From Isoetes taiwanensis (Eukaryota; Streptophyta; Lycopodiopsida; Isoetales; Isoetaceae), in assembly GCA_021234155.1 (NCBI GenBank), contig JAJEKV010000013.1, positions 18,164,746-18,228,745 on the forward strand: a DNA stretch of 64,000 nt, given 5' to 3'. The position numbers and the translations under genes are program-made. Positions 59,116-64,000 of this stretch are shown piece after piece. The notes under the pieces are model-generated. The model was not told the DNA's origin. It saw only the letters and a list, made by a program, of their open reading frames with translations, and did no database searches. How positions within the stretch are numbered: position 1 is the stretch's first letter; each line of letters begins with the position of its first letter.

Positions 59116-60729
59116 TTCCTTTCACTCCCCCTTCATGTTACTATATTTACAATTTAGTTTCTCCTTCAGATAGCTAAACCTCCTGTCTGACAACGGTTTG
59201 GTGAGGATGTCTGCAACCTGATCAGTCGTATTGACATATTGCAGTTTTATAAAGTTTCTGCTCACAACATCTCTAATAAAATGCATTTCTAATTCCACAT
59301 GCTTGGTTCTTTCATGTAAAGTTGGATTCTTAGTCATTGAGATGCAGCTCATACTATCACATTTCAGAATTATTGGATCACTTTGCCTCATCCCACATTC
59401 TGGAAGCAACCTCCTGCTCCATATTATTTCCTTAGCAGCTAACGTAGTGGCGGCATATTCTGCCTCAGCAGAAGACATGGCAATTGACTTTTGTTTTCTA
59501 CATTTCCAAGATACTGGAGCACCTCCAAGCATCAGCACAAAACCTGACGTAGATTTCCCCTCGTCCAAATCACCTCCCCAGTCGGCATCACAATAAGCAT
59601 TCAAATTTAAATCTTCTGAATCAAATACTAAACCATGATCACTCGTACCCTTAAGATACCTGAGTATTCGATTGGCTGCAATCCAGTGACCTCTGCCAGG
59701 ATTTGTATTGTATCTGCCGAGTATATTAACAGAGAAAGCTATATCAGGCCTTGTACAGTTAGCAAGGTACAACAAGCAACCAATTAATTCCCGATACGGT
59801 ACTCCTTCCATTTCTTGTTTTTCTTCAACTGTACTAGGACATAACATATTTGAGATCTTATTTCCTGCTATCATTGGTGTCTTTACTGCCTTACAGTCAA
59901 CCATATTAAATCGTTTGAGCATGCCTTCAATATTCTGCCTTTGTGACAAGATCAGCACTTTGTTCTCTCTATCTCTTGTCATTTCTATCCCTAGAAATTT
60001 CTTTAACAGTCCAAGATCTGTCATTTTGAATCTGTCTTGAAGTATTGATTTACACTTATTTAGGATGTCATTGCTGCTCGCTATCATAATGTTGTCGTCT
60101 ACGTACAATGCTATGTAACAGTACTGCTCTTCTAGTTTGAATAAATAGATGTTTCCATCGTCCTTCAATTTTATAAATCCTTGTTCTTTCAAATAAGAAT
60201 CTATGCAGAGATACCACTGTCTAGGTGACTGTCTCAAACCATATACTGCTCTTCTCAATTTCCAAACCATGGCTTTCCCTTGTTCGAACCCATGAGCCTG
60301 TTTCATGTATATTTCTTCTTCTAATTTTGCATTTAAGAAGGCAGTACTTACATCCATATGATGAATTTCTAAATCTTTTGCATTTGCCATAGCCAATAGC
60401 ATTCTGATACTAGTTAGTTTAACCAGAGGCGAAAATGTATCTTCATAGTCTATACCATATTTTTGTGTAAAACCCTGTGCTACTAACCTGGCCTTAAATT
60501 TGGGCTTATCTCCATCAGCTCCTTGCTTGATTTTAAATATCCATTTACATCCAACAACATTTTTATTTTCTGGTTTCTTAACTAGTTCATAGGTTCCTGT
60601 TCTGTGGAAAGAATCCATTTCTTCCTTCATGGCCATTTTCCAAGCTTCCGAATTAGGACTGTTCAAGGCATCATCAATATTCTGTGGTACATCGACATCC
60701 ATTGTTGCTAAAATCTCTACTAGATCCAT
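59116..60729 (-). CDS. Inner copia element 2 reverse transcriptase-RNase H, open frame of 535 codons
   Basis: An uninterrupted minus-strand frame from MDLVEILATMDVDV to a stop at 59,122. Motifs: GCKWIFKIKQ and ARLVAQGFTQKYGIDYEDTF at the RT start (residues 65-110); MDVSTAFLNAKLEEEIYMKQ; YVDDNIMIA, the catalytic loop (about residue 225); TRPDIAFSVNILGRYNTNPG; then RNase H with YCDADWGGD, MSSAEAEYAA and DILTKPLSDRR. It is the best preserved enzyme in the window and shows the parent reading frame of element 1. It is cut off from its integrase by a 4-base deletion near 60,768, and its first Met is internal to the original polyprotein, so it is not a natural start. Confidence 0.92.
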
Positions 60730-60740
60730 TTCTGAAACAT

Positions 60741-62282
60741 CTATATGTTGTTGCTGCTGTAACCTTCTACTTCGCTTGAACTTCTACCAAACAAGTCAAC
60801 ATTTACCTTTGATTCATCTTGAAGAATTTGTGCTTGACTTCTTCTTGTATGTACAGCTTTCTCAACTAGAGCATGATCGTCTTCTCCCCTTTTGACTGCC
60901 TCTTCACATCTCTCCATGTTATCTCCTTCTAAGGCTGTTGGTTGCTCCTCAAACTCGTCTGCAGCAATCACATCATGGATTTTCTCATCTGTGACACCAT
61001 TTTTTTCTAGTTCATCTACTTCACTATCTTCGTCCAATATTGCAGCTGGAATTTCAACCCCTTCCTTTTTAAAACAAGAATCATCTTGCTTGTTGATAGA
61101 TACCGGTTGTTGTACTTCTCTCTTGTACAACTGTTTTTCGTCAAACAATACATCTCTAATTATTATCCATTTTCTTGCAGGGTCATACAACCTGTATGCT
61201 TTTGCATTGTCATCGTATCCAACCAGGTAAGTGATCCATGATCTATTGTCCAGTTTCAATCTCTTTTCTTCAGGTACATGAGTAAATGTCAAGCAACCAT
61301 AAACTTTAAGTCTATTATAATCCGGTTTCTTTCCCGACCATAACATTTCAGGAATTGCTTTATTTATACTAGCCGAGGGCAGCATATTCTGAACTTTAAC
61401 AGCAGTATTAACCGCTTCCTCCCACAAAAACTTCGGCAATCCTGTATGTTTTAACATGGATCTTACTGCGTTAAGAATCGTTCTATTCTTTCGTTCCGCC
61501 ACTCCATTTTGTTGTGGCGTACCACTGCAAGTCAACTGTCTTTTGATTCCATGATCGAGGCAATACTGTTTGAATGCTCCTGACAGATATTCGCCACCTC
61601 TATCAGATCTGATACACTTAATTTTTCTGTCAGTTTCAAGCTCAACTTCTTTAGAAAAATATTTAAAAGCCTCAAAGGCTTGATCCTTTGTTCTTAAGCA
61701 GTAAACTTTGGTCTTTCTACTGAAATCATCTATGAAAGTGATAAAATATCTCTTGCCCGTTAAGCTTCTAATGTTTAATGGACCACAAAAGTCGATTATT
61801 GTATCAGATTTAGTACTCCATTTGCTCTTTTGAATGATCTCTTGAATGGCAGCCTTGTTTGTTTTCCCAACATACACTCAATGCATGTAGAATTTTCAGA
61901 TTTTGTTTGACAAGCATCAATCAATTTTTGCTTTGCCATTAGCTCGACATTTTTCATATTTGTGTGGCACAACCTCTCATGCCATATAGTCAAGTCAGCA
62001 ACTGTCACAACATTAATAAGTGGCAAAACATTACTGTTTAATCCAAAAAGATTCCCGACTCGTTTTCCAATAAATTTAACTTCATTATTCATCAAAACAG
62101 TACATTGAAGGTTGTCAAATACAACTTTGTAATCCAAATCTACCAACTGACTGACCGATATCAAATTTCTAATAAGGCTAGGTACGCAAAGTACATCTCT
62201 TAAATTTAAAGCCTTTCCTTCTAAATCAAACAACTCTAATATTCCAAGTCTCTAACTGCTTGCAAGTCTCTAACTGCTTGCA
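60741..62282 (-). pseudogene. Inner copia element 2 integrase and pre-integrase, 5'-truncated
   Basis: 61,877-60,741 covers integrase from just after the first catalytic region to the long acidic linker, with SDRGGEYLSG and QQNGVAERKNRT intact. 62,233-61,796 covers the pre-integrase domain. The frames break at the first catalytic motif: instead of HTDLCGP the sequence reads IIDFCGP with a shift (about 61,790). Element 2 stops at about 62,282, where AGTCTCTAACTGCTTGCA occurs twice in tandem. Protease, gag, PBS and 5' LTR are missing, so it is a truncated passenger joined to element 1 through their shared LTR. Confidence 0.9.
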
Positions 62283-64000
62283 GCCATCATTTGTTGTAAA
62301 GTTGGACCAGTTATTAAGCTCAAGCTTAGAGGGCTAAGCCCTAGTGAAATGTGGTCATACATGGTGAAAAATTATGAAGCTAAAACGTCATCCCAGATAG
62401 ATGTTTTAGAGAAGCAGTTGAGAAAGTTGAAGCTGCATGACAAAGATAATATAACCGAATTCCTTGAAAAGTTTGATTCCATTGTAGCTGACTTAGAAGG
62501 AGCAGGGGTTATATTGAATGAGCAATATCAATTGCTGGCTATTTCCAGGGTTGTTTCTCACAATGCATACTTGGCAACTCTGCTAAGAAATATTGCCAGA
62601 ACTAAGGAACATGCCATACAAATGATAAGAATAGAATTTGAACAGAGGCAGATTGGCCAAGATGAAGATGAGCAAGCCACTAAAGTTCTTTTTGCAGGGA
62701 AACATAAAGAAAAGAGAGGTTTTAACAAGGCTGGCAGGGACAAAGTAGGACCTTGTTATAACTGCAATGCATATGGTCATTTAAAGGCTGAATGTCCAAA
62801 AGCAGGGAAGGAAATCATATGCTACAATTGTGATGGTAAAGGACACTTTGCTTCAAGCTGTCCTAGCCCGAGGGGTCAGAATTCTAAAGGGAAAAGCAGG
62901 GGCAGAGGTAGCAGGACATTTGTACAAAAGGGAAAAGGAAGTTCCAAAGATAATCCAACATTAAATCTAACTCAAGAGACTCGAAGTGAGGAGGACGAGC
63001 AAAATGAAGATGATGAGGTAAGTTATGCTAAATTATGCCATTTAATGCATGATAATGATCACAATATGATAATTATAGATTCAGGAGCTGAGAGGACAGT
63101 GACATCATCTTCAAAATTGCTTAAGGATTGCAAGGAAGTGAAAAAGGGGCATGTGCAACTAGGAAATGGAGAATTGCAAGAAATCAAAGACACAGGAATG
63201 CTCGAGCTTTATGATCTTGAAGGAAAAGCTGTCAAGTTAGAAAATGTGCTTTGTGTGCCAGGTTTAGTTAGAAACCTGATTTCAGTGTGTCAGTTAGTTG
63301 ATCTTGGGTATAAAGTTCTCTTTGAGAGATTGAAATGTAAAGTGTTCTTCAATAATAAATTAAAGTTTGTTGGAAAAAGAGTTGGCAACTTGTTTGGATT
63401 AGATTTAAATCACTATGTTCCAAGTGTTAATCTTGTGACATGCACAAGTACTAAAACATGGCACGAGAGAATGTGTCATGTAAATTCTAAAACAGTTCAA
63501 CTCATGATCAAGAAAGGACTGATTAAAGGCACTACTGAAGATAATGTGAAGCTTAAATGTGTTGGATGTATTTTGGGAAAACACAGTAAACTTCCTTTCA
63601 AGAAATCAGAAAAAAGGGCAAGAAATAAACTGGACTTGATACACACAGATTTGTGTGGGCCATTGAATGTAACCAGCATTTCTGGAAAAAGGTATTTTAT
63701 GACCTTTATTGATGATTATAGTAGAATGACCAGAGTTTACTGCCTAAGAACAAAGGACCTAGCTTTGGAAGCATTCAAGTTCAAACAGTACTGCTATACA
63801 CATGGCATCAAGAGACAATTGACATGTAGGTTTTCACCTCAGCAAAATGGAATTGCTGAAAGGAAAAATAGGACCATACTCAATGCAGTGAGAAGCATGC
63901 TCAAATACTCTGGTTTGCCAAACTTCCTTTGGGAAGAGGCTGTTAAGACAGCAGTATATGTACAAAATCAGTTGCCATCCATAAGCATTAAAGGAGAAAT
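62283..64000 (+). pseudogene. Outer copia gag-pol, open to the window edge, integrase internally deleted
   Basis: A single plus-strand frame (for example ATG at 62,349, but open upstream to the junction) runs off the right edge. Gag: EFLEKFDSIVADLEGAG and LLRNIARTKEHAIQMI, then two CCHC knuckles, CYNCNAYGHLKAEC and CYNCDGKGHFASSC. Protease: IIIDSGAERTV. Pre-integrase: WHERMCHVNS and CVGCILGKH. Integrase: HTDLCGP and FIDDYSR present, then RTKDLALEAFKFKQYC, where about 30 residues found in the inner elements (including SDRGGEY, the second catalytic Asp) are missing in frame near 63,779. QQNGIAERKNRT follows. It is related to but clearly distinct from the inner elements. Without that Asp the integrase cannot be active. 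Confidence 0.9.

Overview
This window is nuclear DNA of a land plant with a large, repeat-rich genome. The evidence is the repeat families (Ty1/copia elements primed by the initiator-Met tRNA, Ty3/gypsy, L1-type LINEs, a CACTA transposon and Helitrons), one intron-bearing host gene related to the plant SWIM zinc-finger/MULE-derived family (Arabidopsis AT1G60560 type), and captured exons of plant receptor kinase and vacuolar H+-pyrophosphatase genes. I cannot name the species. The limited resemblance of the SWIM gene to what I recall from flowering plants is compatible with a fern, lycophyte or other distant lineage, but that is inference.

Layout. 1-770: decayed Ty3/gypsy reverse transcriptase and flank, a near copy of 8.96-9.73 kb. 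771-2425: four tandem units of about 455 bp, each with tRNA-like Pol III boxes. 2.4-5.6 kb: nothing recognised. 6.0-7.14 kb: a LINE 3' fragment and a truncated second copy with a TATTC tail. 7.15-7.9 kb: copia gag remnant. 8.4-9.3 kb: gypsy RT-RNase H fragment. 10.68-13.44 kb: the SWIM gene, five exons with one frame break. 14.6-22.0 kb: copy A of a duplicated unit, carrying a reverse-oriented Helitron-like insertion (17.86-20.93 kb). 22.0-30.08 kb: one L1-type LINE with ORF1, ORF2 and poly-A, itself split by a 525-bp retrocopy. 30.5-33.2 kb: a second L1-type LINE on the minus strand. 36.76-52.49 kb: copy B of the duplicated unit, flanked by 275-bp direct repeats and enlarged by a 434-bp MITE, a 5.6-kb Helitron and a 4.1-kb CACTA element. 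52.5-64 kb: a plus-strand copia element (LTR end, PBS, gag start; gag-pol resumes at 62.28 kb and runs off the window), interrupted by two minus-strand copia copies that share an LTR.

The main result comes from comparing the two copies of the duplicated unit. Each serves as an empty-site control for the other, so insertion points can be read to the base: the 37,883-43,471 Helitron and the 17,856-20,934 Helitron-like element both sit exactly between A and T, and the MITE has an 8-bp target duplication. The CACTA element has its own 3-bp TGA duplication, 42-bp inverted termini, subterminal TAGTCA-type repeats and fragments of at least two, probably three, unrelated host genes (a Pack-CACTA). 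I see no intact autonomous transposon. The only candidate functional host gene is the SWIM gene, and it may be broken.
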